A stretch of 64,000 nucleotides of DNA, taken from positions 1,364,001-1,428,000 of the forward strand of contig JABYQN010000008.1 in the NCBI GenBank assembly GCA_022606135.1, in the 5' to 3' direction. Under the pieces are notes generated by a model. The model had not been told where the DNA came from. It saw nothing but the letters and a program-made list of their open reading frames with translations, and made no database searches. This stretch comes from Fomes fomentarius (taxonomy: Eukaryota; Basidiomycota; Agaricomycetes; Polyporales; Polyporaceae). Of the stretch, positions 46,395-58,988 are shown one piece after another. The stretch's first letter is position 1. Every line of letters begins with the position of its first letter. Both the position numbers and the translations under genes were made by a program.

Positions 46395-48878
46395 TAGTGA
46401 TTTTTGTTCCTGGTGTTTTCCGTTCGCTCGTTCGACGGCGGTGCATCGCCGATGCTGTACTGGAGGTGAAATGCTCATCAAGCTTGAAGCCCATGCCCAA
46501 AGCTGCACTGACCCTAAAAGTCTTCTTCGTGTTACCAACAGCCCCACTGATGACCGACGACAAGGAACCGGTGAATGAGATGACGCGTCTTGCACTTGTA
46601 AGCACTGTGCCTTTCACATACAGGTTCTCAATGTATGTTGATGTCACCCCGCTTGTCGCATCTGCAAGAAGGCATCTAGGCTCGTCTTCGGACTCATATT
46701 CGGCGGGGTAGCTGTCAAACCCCGCATTGTTAGAGTTCTATTGATAATTTTCTTTGCACACCCATGACCGCTGCTATGCGAGTCTGAGAGAATCTCAAGC
46801 TGCCTGACGCTGCCATTCCCAATAGACCTCTATAATGCCCATGGTCGAGGTGTGGGTTGGGCGCGCGCCTCGCTCACGTATTTTCTGACAGCGTCTCTGT
46901 TCAAGTCTACACCGCCAGATGTTAAGACCATCCGAAGTGCCGTCAGGTGCATAGAGGAGACGTGAAGCGCTACGTACTGGTCGCACATCGCTCTCCATTC
47001 AGAAGATGCATAGATGTCTTGGAGCAGGTGGACGCGGTCGCCTGTTGGTACGTGTTCGACTCTCCGTCGGAGCGCCAGTGCTTACCCCGAATCGCTGGAC
47101 GCAGCATCTAGGAGGATGCAGGCTCTGAAACGTTTGTCGGCCGCTCTGCATTCATGGTAGCAACCGGTATGTTCGGTCCTGCCGCCCACACAGTCCCTTG
47201 CCGATCTTTGCATGTGGGCGCGTCGGCTCGCAGGATGCAATAGTGAATTCTTCGAAAAGATTCCCGCAAGTGTCCCACGGACATTCGTTGTGATCACAAA
47301 CGCACAGGCGGAAGAACATCCATCGTCGAACCTGGCATTCAGTCCCCTTCGTGGCGGTAATACACGGTCATGGTGAGGCACATCTCGTGTCCTGAGAGTT
47401 CACGGTGTTGATCCATGTTACGAAGCAATAACCGGTCACTCCTCCAGTGCGAGCCGCCAAACGTGCTGCGTTCCTTCCCGAGCTGCCGACGGTACAAAGT
47501 GGGGGAAAAGGAAGACCCGGAACATCGCGGGCCCTACCCCAACCATGGCGCTGAGGCTGGAGAAAACCAGTGCCTTCTCGCACGTCAATCCCTCTTCTGC
47601 CCGGTGGATCCCCTCCACTTCATGTCGCCAGTATCTCCGATTGAGCGCGATGTGCACCCTATTTGCTCGCGTCCCAGCTCATAGCGATGATGACGTGACA
47701 CCTCCGGATGTGCCTCGACCGCTCAGACAGGTCAATTACGCCACCCGCGCCGACTTGAATTTGGACAGCGTGACAGTTCTCTCGCCAATTACAAATTCGC
47801 GGCTGCTCTCCTGCAAGGCGCGGCAAGTTGCATCGGGCCGGACTCGCTCAAGAGGGTCTTCCATTACAGAGAGAAAATCCCATCCCCATCGAACGTTGAC
47901 CGTTTGAAATTCTGCGATCTCCGAGCGCCTATGCCCGCGCTACTCAGCCGTGGTGACATCCGAAATCCATTTTTCCAAAGTCGTTGCGAATGGACGTTGA
48001 CACGGTCGTTCGTCCTCATTTCGCCATGCATGTGTCGTCAAACGTGCTCTCATCTGCGCCTCTCTGCGCGGTCTAGACGTACTATTCTGACGTCCGTGCG
48101 AAGCTCCCAGCGCCCTGTTTACTCTAAGACAGCAATTTGCTCCGACGTTGACGGGGTTGGGACGGTCAAGTGAGAGAAGTCTACGTGCGGGTGTGTACGT
48201 TCGTTTAGCTCTTGCTCCGGAACTCACCTATTCGTGATGCACAAGTAGCTGCATGTCTGCCGCTCGGACACGGCGCTACGCCCTCAGCAACGCACCAGGA
48301 GTGTGAGTCGGCATCCAACGCGACTCGCTGCTCTTCGGTCGTGTCGGCAAGATTTGCAAGTAGAGTAAGAAGTGTACAGTCATAATTACACCAAGGTACG
48401 CAATGCCCAGATACTCTACAACGTACAAGAAAGTGGTACCATATGTTCTGGGCGTGTGCTATTTATACGACAAAACGTGGACTGTCTATAAGTTAGATCG
48501 TCGCTGTCTCAAGATGATTCGAGACACCGGCAAAATCTGCTAGGCTCCGGAATGCAAGATGGAGAAGGCGGTTGTACAGTCAGATGGGGCACGGTAGCGA
48601 GTTGCGCGCGTGTGCTATTTTACAATACAAACCGCCGGCGGTGCGGGACCCGAGGTGTCGGGTCTGGTACTTCGGGCTTGTCAAACGGCTGAATGCCCGA
48701 AGTTTTTCTACGCCAGACAGGTGCGGGTGTCGTCGTCCTTCAATGACAGTGCATCAGACGTGGAGCGTATACAGGAACAGTCAATTCAGGGGGCGAACAT
48801 GCACCTGACCGACTGTTGACATCGGACAGTCACTCACCCTAATAAGTCCTGGCCAGATCGTGCATCTAGAACGGTGAA
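46395..48878. other. Gene-poor spacer downstream of SOF1
   Basis: About 2.5 kb without a gene I can support. Several reading frames of 60-120 codons exist on both strands but none shows recognisable motifs, splice-consistent extension or a clear codon pattern. It includes the SOF1 3' untranslated region. Confidence 0.4.
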
Positions 48879-49600
48879 TCAGGCATCCGGTGACCGCTGT
48901 TCTTGACTTGCGTGCGAGGTGTATGGTGCAACATCGACACCGAACAGCAACGCAGCCGCAGCGATGGCGAGCATGAGCGGCGTTGCTGACATTGCATAAG
49001 CGGCCTGGCAGACGTGACATCCAAGAGAATCGATCAACGATCAGCATCTCTTCGGCACACAAAAACAGGGACACATCGAGATGCGGGACATACCGAGCTC
49101 GAGCTACCTCCGCGGCAGTACGGCCGCAGTCGCGAAGGCCCGTCGAAGAGCATCGGCGACGGCAGAGGCGTTGGAAGGGGTCTTGCTCTTGCCCCTGCCT
49201 CAGACGCATCCCTTCGCGAAGCCCCGACAGGACGAGGCCTAAATTGTCGGAAACTGACAAACGCCATCCCTCGGGGCCGCGCTGGACCGTCGAGCACGAC
49301 CGGAGCAGGGAGGGGCTTCACCGCTGACCGCCTCGAGAAGGTGCCAAGCGGTCGCGCCGGACGGCTCGACGAGGCTGCCGCATGAAGAGCAAGGAGCTTG
49401 CCTGCCTCCCCGAGGCGGCTGGGGGCATCGAAGATGTCGAGGATGGGGAGGTGCAGCGAGGGTGCCTGGGGCTCCTCAACAGGGAAGGTAGCTGCAGAAA
49501 GCATCGTACGGGTGGGAGGTGTCGAGCTCGTGGCCCGCGGTGATACCCGCAGGGCAGCGGGACGGAGGGTAGAAAGGACGGAGCGCACTGTGTGGGGCAT
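48879..49600 (-). CDS. Unknown small protein with Arg-rich N-terminus, three DGPSR-like motifs and a C-terminal hydrophobic segment
   Basis: Two exons, 49094-49600 and 48879-49004, joined in phase by an 89-bp intron (GTATGT donor, CCAG acceptor), give 210 residues. The N-terminus MPHTVRSVLSTLRPAALRVS lacks acidic residues and is rich in Arg and Ser, like a mitochondrial presequence. Three related motifs are spaced through the protein: LPILDIFDAPSRLGE, PAPVVLDGPARPRG and PSPMLFDGPSRLRP. Exon 2 encodes AAYAMSATPLMLAIAAAALLFGV, a single likely membrane span near the C-terminus. I do not recognise the family. A mitochondrial inner-membrane or tail-anchored protein is an inference. Support for a real gene: a clean splice joining an ORF to a membrane segment in frame, and the repeated motif. 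Confidence 0.55.
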
Positions 49601-52600
49601 TGTGCAGCGAGGCCGACGGCGACAGAATGAACTAGGAAAGTGGGGAGGTGACTTTGAGAGACAGGAAGTCTTGCATTGTGCGACCAGGCAATATATGTGC
49701 GTGCGTGCATGTCCAACCTCAGACAGGTAGTTGAAAAAACCCAGAGGGAATCGACTGGATTAGGACCGAAGTAACGCTGGTCTGCCGGAGATGATGCGGC
49801 GTTACGGAAACTGGGTGATGAGGTGGGTGGTATAGACGCACCCACAATAGGCGATCTTTCACAGCCAGGACGCCTCGCGCGGTATGTTGTATCTCGGCTC
49901 GACACACGGAGGAATGGTTGGCCAAGCACCGGAGAAGCGTCGTCGTGTTGCTTAGCGGAAGCAGGCCCTGAAATGAGGTTTGTAAGAAGTCGGCCGGCAA
50001 ATAAGGAAGGATACCCTACTCATCCAGAAGTGAATTTCCCGCTCAAACGCCACCAAGGCCAAGACTTGCAGGAACGCATAGCTCTTCGAACACCATTTCT
50101 GGCTTCCGAGGAAGTTGATGCTGTCGCCGCGATGCATACAACCGTCGCGTGTCAGTGAATGCTGTCCGCCGCAGTCGGGCAGGGAGATAGTAAGTATGAG
50201 ATATCCTCACTTTGTAGTAATGCACGCCGATGCCAAGCACGGGAGAAGGCCATTGAGAAGCCGCAGCAAGGCTTGTCTATCGCCCACCTTCCAGTTGCGC
50301 GAGCGTGGCCACACATGTGTTGCTTCGGTAGGTATCCACAAATGCCGCCTTCGCCACGCGCTGCCCACTGACTGGATCGCCAAGCTCGACGGGTGCGAGA
50401 GTCACGGACGTGAATAGACACGAAGGACTTGGCCCACGTTTCTGCCATTGGGTATCGTACAGGCGTTGTGGCGTTGTCGTAATCTTCTTTTGCCAGGCAA
50501 TCTCCCTATCTCCCTATCGCGCTTGGGCAATGCCGTCGGTTGCGACCCGCCCGAATATACAAAGAAGTCGTCTGGGGCAAAGTCTGGGTTCTATCACCTA
50601 CTTAGGTGAAGAAGACTGCGTGTGGTCCATCAGGGCAGTCCGGCGGTCCCGGAGAGTGGGTCTTCTAGACAGTAAGTCCGGCCATTGAGGCTTGCGTGCA
50701 AAAATAGTGCGTCGACATCAAACGAAGAATCTCGAGACTGAACGAACTGTGTCACCGGTTATTTCTACAAGCACACGATTCTAGGCGGGTCTCCTTGTCG
50801 ATGTCCCCTAGCTTGTCGTTTAACCGCATCGCCAAGCACTTCGCACGGGTGGTGCTACAACCTGCTCCCACTGGCCCCGTCCCGGAGAAGTTTTCAATGG
50901 CTGTGCAATATGATTCCCGTGGTTACAGCTACCTCTCCATGGGCCGGGGTCAATTTGAGGACTCACCACGACACAGCGAATGTTGACCGCACCGGATCCA
51001 CTGTCCTACGATTGCTGCACAGTGACCCGATAGGGAAGACGGGGAGAGATGAACCACTTCTTGGGGCGATCCGGCTTTCAGTAGCTTGAGCGGTGTCACG
51101 CCTGGTCATGTCCGTCTTTAGCGGCAATCCCATATGGAACAGAATAAGTATATGGAGACAGCTGACCTTATTTGTGGGGTATTTAGGCATGTCATGCTAT
51201 TGTACCGTCATAGCTTGCGTCTTTCTTGCGACGATCCCCTCATGTGCCCCTTCCGTTGGTGCGAGTGTAGCGCTTGTGCTGAATCGCTTCAATGTAATTG
51301 GGGTCATTTTGGGTCACAGTTGATGGTACAGAGCAGAGAGAGCATATGTGCCCCGTGACAGTACAGTTCGAAACTCGGAACGTCAGGTGTTGGCGTCTAT
51401 AGACCATGGAGCAGACGTGGGGTAGACGATCCCTAGAGTTTGTCGCCTAAGCTTTACGTCAAAGACAGAATTGTGATGGCACTCATAACAGACTGGGGGA
51501 TGTGGAGTACCCTCACCTGAAGTTTGTAAGCATACATTCGCATTCTAGTAGTTTCGCTGCCAAATGTATAGGTCAGTAGGCTGATCAGGTGCATGAGTGC
51601 TGGGCACAGCTCGCTGTCGCCAAGCGCAGTCAAGCAGCAGTCTCTTTTGGGCGCTGGTCACTCCTGGTCACATGAGGGCAAGCTTGGGCAAGCATGATGG
51701 TTTGGAGTTATTAGAGGAAGCCGCACGTGCAAATGCCACTGTCGACCCTGGGCCAAGGGCGACTTGGCCGGCTAGAGTGTCAGCAGGAGGCACGGAGGGC
51801 GTGGCTTCCAACGACCACGTCTCGGAGCCTTTCGGAAATAAGAATAGTTCTCGGAGCAGGAGGGGTCTCATGACGAATGCCTTATTCGTGAGGTCCGTTC
51901 ATACCCGATGGCGCTGTTCATAGGACACGCTTGCTTGAAGTGCGTGTAGATATGGACGTATACAAGCCACATAAAATAGATGAATCGATCTTGCTGAACA
52001 TTCATGGTGAGTTCAAGTCCGTGATCAATCAATAAAAGAAAGACATACCATCACAGAGGAGATTGTCCGATTACGTCAGTCTATGTTCGCGCATCGCCCT
52101 CATGTTTGTCGAGACTTCAAGTGCTTACTTCAACTTGTATGTTCCTAGGTCGTGGCCCGTGATGGAAGGGAATAATGGGTTACTCGCAGCCTTGAACCTT
52201 ATCAAGCGGTGTTCGGGGTAAGTCCGGCAACATCAAGTGAGTCCGGACCCCGAAGACCTGTGGATATATGAGCGCTTCTAGGACTGCAAGGGCTTGAAGA
52301 GCCTCTTCGTCCTCGAGCAGTCCTTCCCCCACTTGTTCATGGTTGTCCGTCGACTAGCTATTTGAACACCATCTGTTTCTCAACTTTCCGCACGTATGCC
52401 ATCAGACGCTAATACATCTGCACCTTCGTCCTCATTACTATGCTATGTTGAGCGCGTGAACACCAGCACCTGGACCGTCGACGGTAATGACAAGCTCATA
52501 CTTACGAGGCTGTGAGTCCCTCTCTACCAGGCAGAGGCCGCGACGACTTACGCGCGGAGGGCTATACCCCTAAGCACGGACCGACGACAGCTGGTTCGTT

Positions 52601-52925
52601 TGGTAAACCCTGGGTAAACCATATGATGTGTCCTTTACCACGGCCACGGGGCTCAATCAGATTGCCTCGTTGTCCTTCTGGCCTTGTCTTGCACCCCAAA
52701 TTCTGGCGTTCGGATGTGCCGGGTTAATATCCAGGCCTCATTGCAAACGCATGTTCAGCCCTCACGTTCCGCAACATTGCAGAAGCATGTTCTCGGCGGC
52801 CAGTAGGTCCTCATATATGTGAGCTATCGCCCGATGAGCGACGATTTGTTCCGCCATCTGCGATATACTCACCATCCCTATCCCCTCTTCTTCCTTTTTT
52901 CAACTTCGCATCGCAATCCCCTACC
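49601..52925. other. Gene-poor spacer
   Basis: About 3.3 kb without a supported gene. A possible short coding start at 52396 (MPSDANTSAPSSSLLCYVE, running into a GTGAGT donor) has no recognisable continuation. The last 70 bases are strongly CT-rich and likely form the promoter or leader of the next gene. Confidence 0.4.
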
Positions 52926-54596
52926 ATGGGTGCAGGCGACTCTGAGGTACCTCATAGCCCGGTGGAGTTGTCACCACAAGAGCGCAACGCCTTGCCCCAG
53001 TACGGATTCGGACAGGACGTCGGCTTTGAGCAACTCCTCGATAGCAATTCCTTCCTTTTCCGCGTACACACGCCAAAGGAGCCCTCACCATTCTACGACA
53101 ACACAGAGCCGTACTTCGTCGGTCAGGCATTTGTGGACAATGTCTCTGCGTCAGCCTTCCGAGCTCCCAGCATCTCCCCTTATCGCGCGCCATCGACGTA
53201 CACGTACGCTGATGTTGCTCACCACATGGACTGGACCACGAGGGCGACTTCGCCGTATGTCTCCACGTCATTCAGTTTTGCGTGGGCCATCTGGGAGGCA
53301 ACGAGGCGATACCACCACGGTATGAAGCACTCGGTCGAGATCGCGATCATCGACGCCAAAGCTTTGTCCGGACGTGCTGTCACTGCAGTCGAGCTGCTGC
53401 GACAGGGTGCGCCTAAGGAGTAAGCATCCTTCTTATCCATTGCTTTCGACGTGCCTGACGTTGAGCCATCAAGCCGCCATGAAGACCACTGGAAGTGGTA
53501 CCGGTACGCGCTGGAAGCGCAGGACGTGCTCATCTGGGGCTACGTCCCCGGTACCGCGGTGCTCGCTTCGATTCCTCTCACGCAGATCCTTCAGAAGCTG
53601 CCCTCGTATTTCCTTAACCCCGACCCGTCGAACCTGAAGGACACCCCGATAAGCCGCGTGGGCTGGGATTATGAACGGAAAAAGTACAGCTACCGGATCT
53701 TCTGCCAGGAAATGTCCGAGCGATTCCTCCGCATGCCAGTCGACCGTCGTGTGCGCGACACGACCGCTGGGGCCGTTCGCCTCGCCATCGCCTTGCTCCG
53801 TCCATGGTTCCACCGGATGGCGACGGACGACTTCACGACCGCGACCGCGTTCGCGTGTGAGCTCTCGCAGAGCATCGCGCGCTGGCCAGGGCTCTGGTGG
53901 GTGCGCGAGCACCCCGAAACTAAGGACCTTATCCGATGCCTCGTGCACATCGTGGGCGAGGAAGCGCGCGAGGCACGCCGCACTCAGGCACTCGCAGACG
54001 CGACACGGATGCAGGATATCGTCGGCGGCCTCGAGCACCTCGCGCGCACGTTCCAGTCGCAAGGTCCGCGTTCGTCGTTCTCCATCCCCTCTACCTCCGT
54101 GTCGTCGACGGCATCGATCATTGACGAGGACGAGACGATGGTGAACCTCGAGCCCGTCTTCTCGCTCCCCAAGCCGAGACCAGAGCCGCTCGTCCTTCGC
54201 AATGGCATCGAAATTCCGACCCCGCTCCCGACACCTCCACTCCGCAAGGGTACAATTAGCCTATTTCAGGTCCGTGAGCGTGAGGCCGACTACAAGGGCA
54301 AGGCTGCCGCTGTCCCCGAGAGCTCCGCTGCACCCGAGAGTTCCACCGTATCGTCCGAAGAGCAGGCTCCTTCCGAATCTGCAAGACCGAAGCTCACGCT
54401 CGCAGAGCTGACCTCGCCCATTGCAAATGCCGCACGCAAAGTGTTCACCCCGCCGCCGGCCCTCGAAGGCGAGTCCTCGATGGAATACGCCGCGCGGACG
54501 GCGTCTGCGCTGCTCACTGGATTCTTCTTCGGCACCTTTATCACGCTGTGCGTGTTCTCTCCCCACCGGAGAGAGATTGCCAACGTGTTCACCTAG
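52926..54596 (+). CDS. DUF7587-type protein with C-terminal membrane segment
   Basis: Two exons, 52926-53419 and 53474-54596, give 538 residues. The N-terminal 165 residues show FLFRVHTPKEPSPF, HHMDWTTRATSPYVSTSFSFAWAIWEA and VEIAIIDAKAL, the layout of the fungal DUF7587 domain. A helical middle follows (RYALEAQDVLIWGYVPGTAV, then an Arg/Glu-rich stretch), then a Ser/Pro-rich disordered region. ALLTGFFFGTFITLCVF about 15 residues before the end is one likely membrane helix, suggesting a tail-anchored protein facing the cytosol. Molecular function is unknown. The intron acceptor (ATCAAG at 53473) was chosen because it is the only one that keeps frame into HEDHWKWYRYA. Confidence 0.8.
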
Positions 54597-54790
54597 AGAG
54601 CGCGTGAGCTGGTCTTGCGATGTTCTTGATTCGTGTCTTCTGTCTTCCCATCCTCTTCTTCCGCATCCCACACGACCCGTACCCGCCTTCGGCTTCTTCT
54701 GATCTGCTCTTCTGAAGACTCCCTCCCCTCATTGTCACCGTTATTGGATGCTCAAGTCTTCCTTTCTCTCTGAGTTATATTTGACATTTG

Positions 54791-54832
54791 GCCCCCGGGC
54801 TTCGGACATCGTTATGACCCGAGCCCGGGGGC
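54791..54832 (+). terminator. GC-rich stem-loop in the 3' region
   Basis: GCCCCCGGGCT pairs perfectly with AGCCCGGGGGC across a 20-base interval; adjacent CGG/CCG extends the stem past one bulge. It lies about 195 bases after the DUF7587 stop. A role in mRNA 3' end formation or stability is only inferred. Confidence 0.4.
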
Positions 54833-55901
54833 ATCTAACTTATTCCATTCGTATTTACATCCGGCGAGCCTTCGTCGTCGCCGCTATCCCGTTGTTGTAG
54901 CATTAGTTGTAGTTGTACTTCCCCATCCCCACCCCTGATTTCGAGGACGCGCCCACATCTGTTTGGGATGCTAGAGGGCGCGCGACACATGCATGTACTA
55001 ACACATTCACCTATGTCTTATGCTAGTCCATGCTGATCCATTGTCTCCTTCTGCTTTCGCATCAAGATTGAGTGTGAAGACGACATTGACTTCGGTAAGC
55101 GGGGACATGCCTCTGAATGGAGACGAGCGTCGGAATCAGAACCGGGGTGCGGTTGCCACAGCGTTTGAAGTGATGTCACAGCCTCTGGGAAAGTCTGCAT
55201 TTGCCGTCCAAATCCACAGCTGTCCTGTCTCCTACCACCATCCACAAAGTCATTCCACGGGTGCTGCGGCTGATCACTGAAGTCGAGTCCATCACTGCAC
55301 TTCCGGTTGTAGACTACTGGCGACAGTCAAGTAGTGGCCTCCCCTATAGACAAATCTGAAGCGACAGACTGTTCTTGACGAACGTGCTGGCAACTCGGTC
55401 GGTAATACATACGTTGGTCACCGAAGCAAAATAGGTCAGTTTAAACCATGTTTCTAGCATGTTTATATTCGAAGATCACAACCTGATGGCAGTAAATCAT
55501 ACACGTCCACTGCGCACGACACGTGGCGATTGTCGACCAAGTTCACAAGTGATGCAGCTTCCTGTGCTTATTCCAATTCGGTCCATAGGCGAATGGTGGC
55601 ACTACTTCCGAGGTGCTCGCCCCCTAGGGCCGCAGGGCGGTCTAGGCAATGTAAGTTGGTTGTCGGCCTCGTGCTCGACGTGCGCCATCAAAATACTACG
55701 GAACTGCCCGCTGCGGACTCGGTACGGGACTCGGGAGGGCACTGCAGGGCAGTGAGAGCCTGTGCTTGCATTTTGGCGGGCGGCAGCCGATGCACGGAAG
55801 GACCTCGATGCTGCAGAGTTTGATGCGAGCAGGCGTTACAGTTTCTGCTTGCCACATGGTTTTGGGATGAAAGATTAGCATGAGGTTACGCCAGACATAC
55901 T

Positions 55902-55909
55902 TATAAGAG
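55902..55909 (+). promoter_or_regulatory. Candidate TATA box of the alpha/beta hydrolase gene
   Basis: TATAAGAG followed by CT-rich sequence, about 260 bases before the start codon at 56169. Confidence 0.4.
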
Positions 55910-56168
55910 ATGACTCCGCTCCAGCTCTGTCACTCATCACTTTACTTTACTTCCCACGTCCTCTTTTGGGTTCCTGATAGTGGTCTCAAGGCGAGAGCTA
56001 CAGTTTGTAGCGATTGCTTCCAAATCTTTTCCCCGCTTTACTCCTTCCGTTTTCCTTTGCTCGGTCGCGGTGTCATTTTCACAGAGCTGACGGTCCGGAC
56101 CTGAACGGCAGCCTCCTTTTCAAGCTCCATCGAATTTTCCTTTCCTTCTTCCAACCCTCTTTGGAACC

Positions 56169-58453
56169 ATGTCGGCCTCCGGCAACGGCTGGAAGCACAA
56201 GGTCGCGGCACTGATGAGCCTCTACCTCTCGAACTCGACCTCAGCTCTCCCCCCGGCAGTGTATGGCACTGTGGGTGACCTCGTCTGGAGTGCCTGCCCA
56301 GGCAACGATACCCTCCCGGGCGCCGAGTGTGGTTATGCGATGTGCGTCTCGCCATCCTCGTCTCCGTCCCTCGCTGACGTTGCGATGATTTGACAGAGTT
56401 CCGTTGGACTACACCAATCCGGGTGCGGGTGTCGCAAAGATTGCTCTTGGGCGGTTCAATGCAACAACGCAACCCCGCAAGGGCAGCGTTTTCGTTAACC
56501 CAGGAGGACCCGGAGGCGCAGGCGCGTTTCTGGCGACCCAGGCAGGTGCTCAGCTGCAGCAGCTGGTGAGTGCATTTACCAAAGAGTGGCTGTTCGTCGC
56601 GTTCAATGGGTTGCTAACATCACATTTGAAAACGCGAAATGTAGATTGGCGAAGAATACGATATTATTGGATTCGATCCTCGAGGAATTGGCGCTTCGGA
56701 GTACGTGCATGGTGGCCTCATGTTCCCAGGCGCGCATGCTGATCTTGACCTGTCATGCAGGCCCACAGTGCGGTGCTTCCCGAGCGACGAGGCGCGTGCG
56801 GCGTTCATCGCGAACACGGTGCTCGACCGCGGATACGATGTCGGACCAAACTTGACGGACCCGTACAATCGCTTCCACTTGATCGAGCAGCAGCGTGATG
56901 CGGAGGCGCTGTACAAGACGCAGTTCGCGATCTGCGGCCAGACCATGGGCGATGCGCTTCGGTACTCGGGCACCACCTCCGTCGTCCGCGACATTGACTT
57001 TATATCGTCTCGTCTCGACGGCAATGATTCTCTCATGTGAGTGCTCTGCGTCATCTTCACATTCGGTGACTCTGAGCTGAGAATATGTCGCTTTCCGGTA
57101 GCAACTTCTACGGCTTGTCATACGGCACGGTGATAGGGCAGTACCTTGCCAACATGTGAGTATGAGCCAGCTTACAGCGACTGCAAGGCGAGTGTTGCTC
57201 ACTGTGCGTAGATTCCCTGAGCGCGTTGGCCGAATCGTGATCGATGGTGTCGTGGATGCCGATGGATGGTCGAGTGAGTATACTCTTTCCTCTCTACCCT
57301 ATAATTTGAAAGTGCTGATGAACTTGGATAGACGCTCCTCCGTACACATGGTACCGCACTTGGCTGAGTTCGACGGAGGGCGCATACAACCTCTTTCTTG
57401 AGGATTGCGCCAAGGCAGGGCCCGCGGGATGCGCTTTGGCTAAGGCTAATGAGTCTGCTTCGGACATCCACAACCGTGTGGAAGCGTTCCTAGACAAGCT
57501 ATACGACGAACCTATCCCCGTCCCAAACGCCACTATTCCGGGTATCCTCACCAATGGCCGCGCGCGGTGTAGGTGTCTCTACTCTTGTTCGCGCTTTCCC
57601 ACCACTGTATACTAACCGCACGCCTCGTCTCATCAGTGTTCCTACTCGGTACTATTGAGAGTCCGCAATCCTGGCCGGACATGGCGCAGTTATTTGCCGC
57701 GGCGCTGGCAGGAGACGTATCTGGCGTACTCGACGTTGTGAACACTCCCCAGTACGTCGACCTCCAGCGATCTGGTGTGTCATGCAACGACCAGAAGCCG
57801 TTCAAGGCGCCCACACCTGAGGAGACCATCGACGAGGCGATCGATGTGTACGAGAAAGTGACGCGATTCAATCTTGCTGTCACCATCGCGGAGGCCGACA
57901 GCGGGTGCCAGTACTGGCCTGTTAGCCCACCTGAGAAGTACACTGGCCCGTGGAACAACACACTGAAGAATCCGCTGTTGATCATCAGCAACACCGTAAG
58001 AGGACTTGGCGAGATATGGATCGAATGCAGACTGATTATTTCGTATTCCCTCAGAACGACCCCGCAACACCTCTGTCGAGTGGCCGGATCGTCCACCAGG
58101 CATTGGGCAACTCTTCCGCGCTTCTTGTGCAAGACTCACCAGGGGTAAGCAGCATTCGTATCAAGCATCCTCCATAGAGCGCCCTAACATGCCATCTGCA
58201 GCACACCTCTCTTGCTCTTACTTCGACGTGCACTATCCTCACCACGCGCGCGTTCTTTGCTAACGGCACGCTCCCTGCGGAAGGGACGATCTGTCCTGTT
58301 GACGGCTCGCCCTTCCCCGAGCCCGCTGCATCCAACGGCACCGCGGCGGTTCAGGGCAACGTCAAGACACTTGTCGCGCAGGGCAACCAGTACGAGGATG
58401 CCGTGCGCCACATCGCGTCCTTCGTGCACCGGTCGCGCGCGCCGCGGCAGTAA
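56169..58453 (+). CDS. Alpha/beta hydrolase, TAP-like (peptidase S33-type) protein
   Basis: A multi-exon gene. Start MSASGNGWKHKVAALMSLYL; a hydrophobic stretch near residues 10-25 could be a weak signal peptide. Conserved blocks in order: VPLDYTNPGAG, VFVNPGGPGGAGA (oxyanion region), YDIIGFDPRGIGAS, NFYGLSYGTVIGQYLA (nucleophile Ser in GLSYGT), FPERVGRIVIDGVVD, then PLLIISNTNDPATPL (catalytic Asp) and HTSLALTSTC (catalytic His, at an exon start after SPG). The tail has RAFFANGTLP. This is the layout of tripeptidyl-aminopeptidase-like hydrolases common in basidiomycetes. Substrate is unknown; several N-glycosylation sequons suggest secretion. About nine exons, with all junctions I checked in frame. 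Confidence 0.85.
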
Positions 58454-58988
58454 GCAGTGGCAGTAGAATGGGATCGGGTGTTGAACGTTTAGGACTTGGA
58501 CTTTTACATAAGCCTTCTTGTGACTACCTGTCATTTCCCAATTTCCAGTACAATATGACATCTCTATTTGGCAACTTTCGTAGTGGTAGCCAACGCCCTA
58601 TGGTGAGGCGCTTTGGCGCTTGCATTACTATATTGGGAGGAGTCGGCAAAGACGCGGTCACTGTCAGTGATTTAGTCACGGACCTTGTAGTGCTTGACAC
58701 CATTGAACGGTTGAGTACACTACCAGTCTCATCATCCTGCCTGATGGCGTAGCGTTCTAGATGCGGCGTTACGAGTAAACCTCAGAGTCATTCCATATCG
58801 CGCTTATAAAACCGAGTCCCACTCAGGCCGAGCAGTCTGGGCAGAAAGTTGCACATTTAACACCCACATAGAGGACTCTCCTTGGCTTCACACCACCATC
58901 ATCTCGTTTTTTCCCACGCTCTAGTTCCTCGAGGGGAGGGCTTTTGCGTACGGTACTCGAGCTATCTGGGGTTCCAGCGTAGTCTACA
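58454..58988. other. Spacer before the LINE, possibly including its 5' end
   Basis: About 535 bp without a gene. The LINE 5' boundary cannot be fixed by eye; it may begin anywhere between about 58750 and 58989. Confidence 0.4.

Larger units (their letters stand above)
54597..56168. other. Spacer between the DUF7587 gene and the hydrolase
   Basis: About 1.6 kb containing the 3' untranslated region of the DUF7587 gene (with a GC-rich hairpin), then unremarkable sequence, then a candidate TATA box and CT-rich leader for the hydrolase. No gene seen. Confidence 0.5.

Noticed and set aside
46395..48878. Several 60-120 codon frames as genes
   Set aside because: No motifs, no consistent splice extension, and overlapping frames on both strands.
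49094..49600. Overlapping plus-strand frames at 48983-49385 as an alternative gene
   Set aside because: The minus-strand frame has a clean splice to a membrane segment and internal motif repeats; the plus frames are Arg-rich shadows.
52396..52515. Short coding start (MPSDANTSAPSS) with a donor site
   Set aside because: No downstream exon could be matched, so it is left as a note and not a gene.
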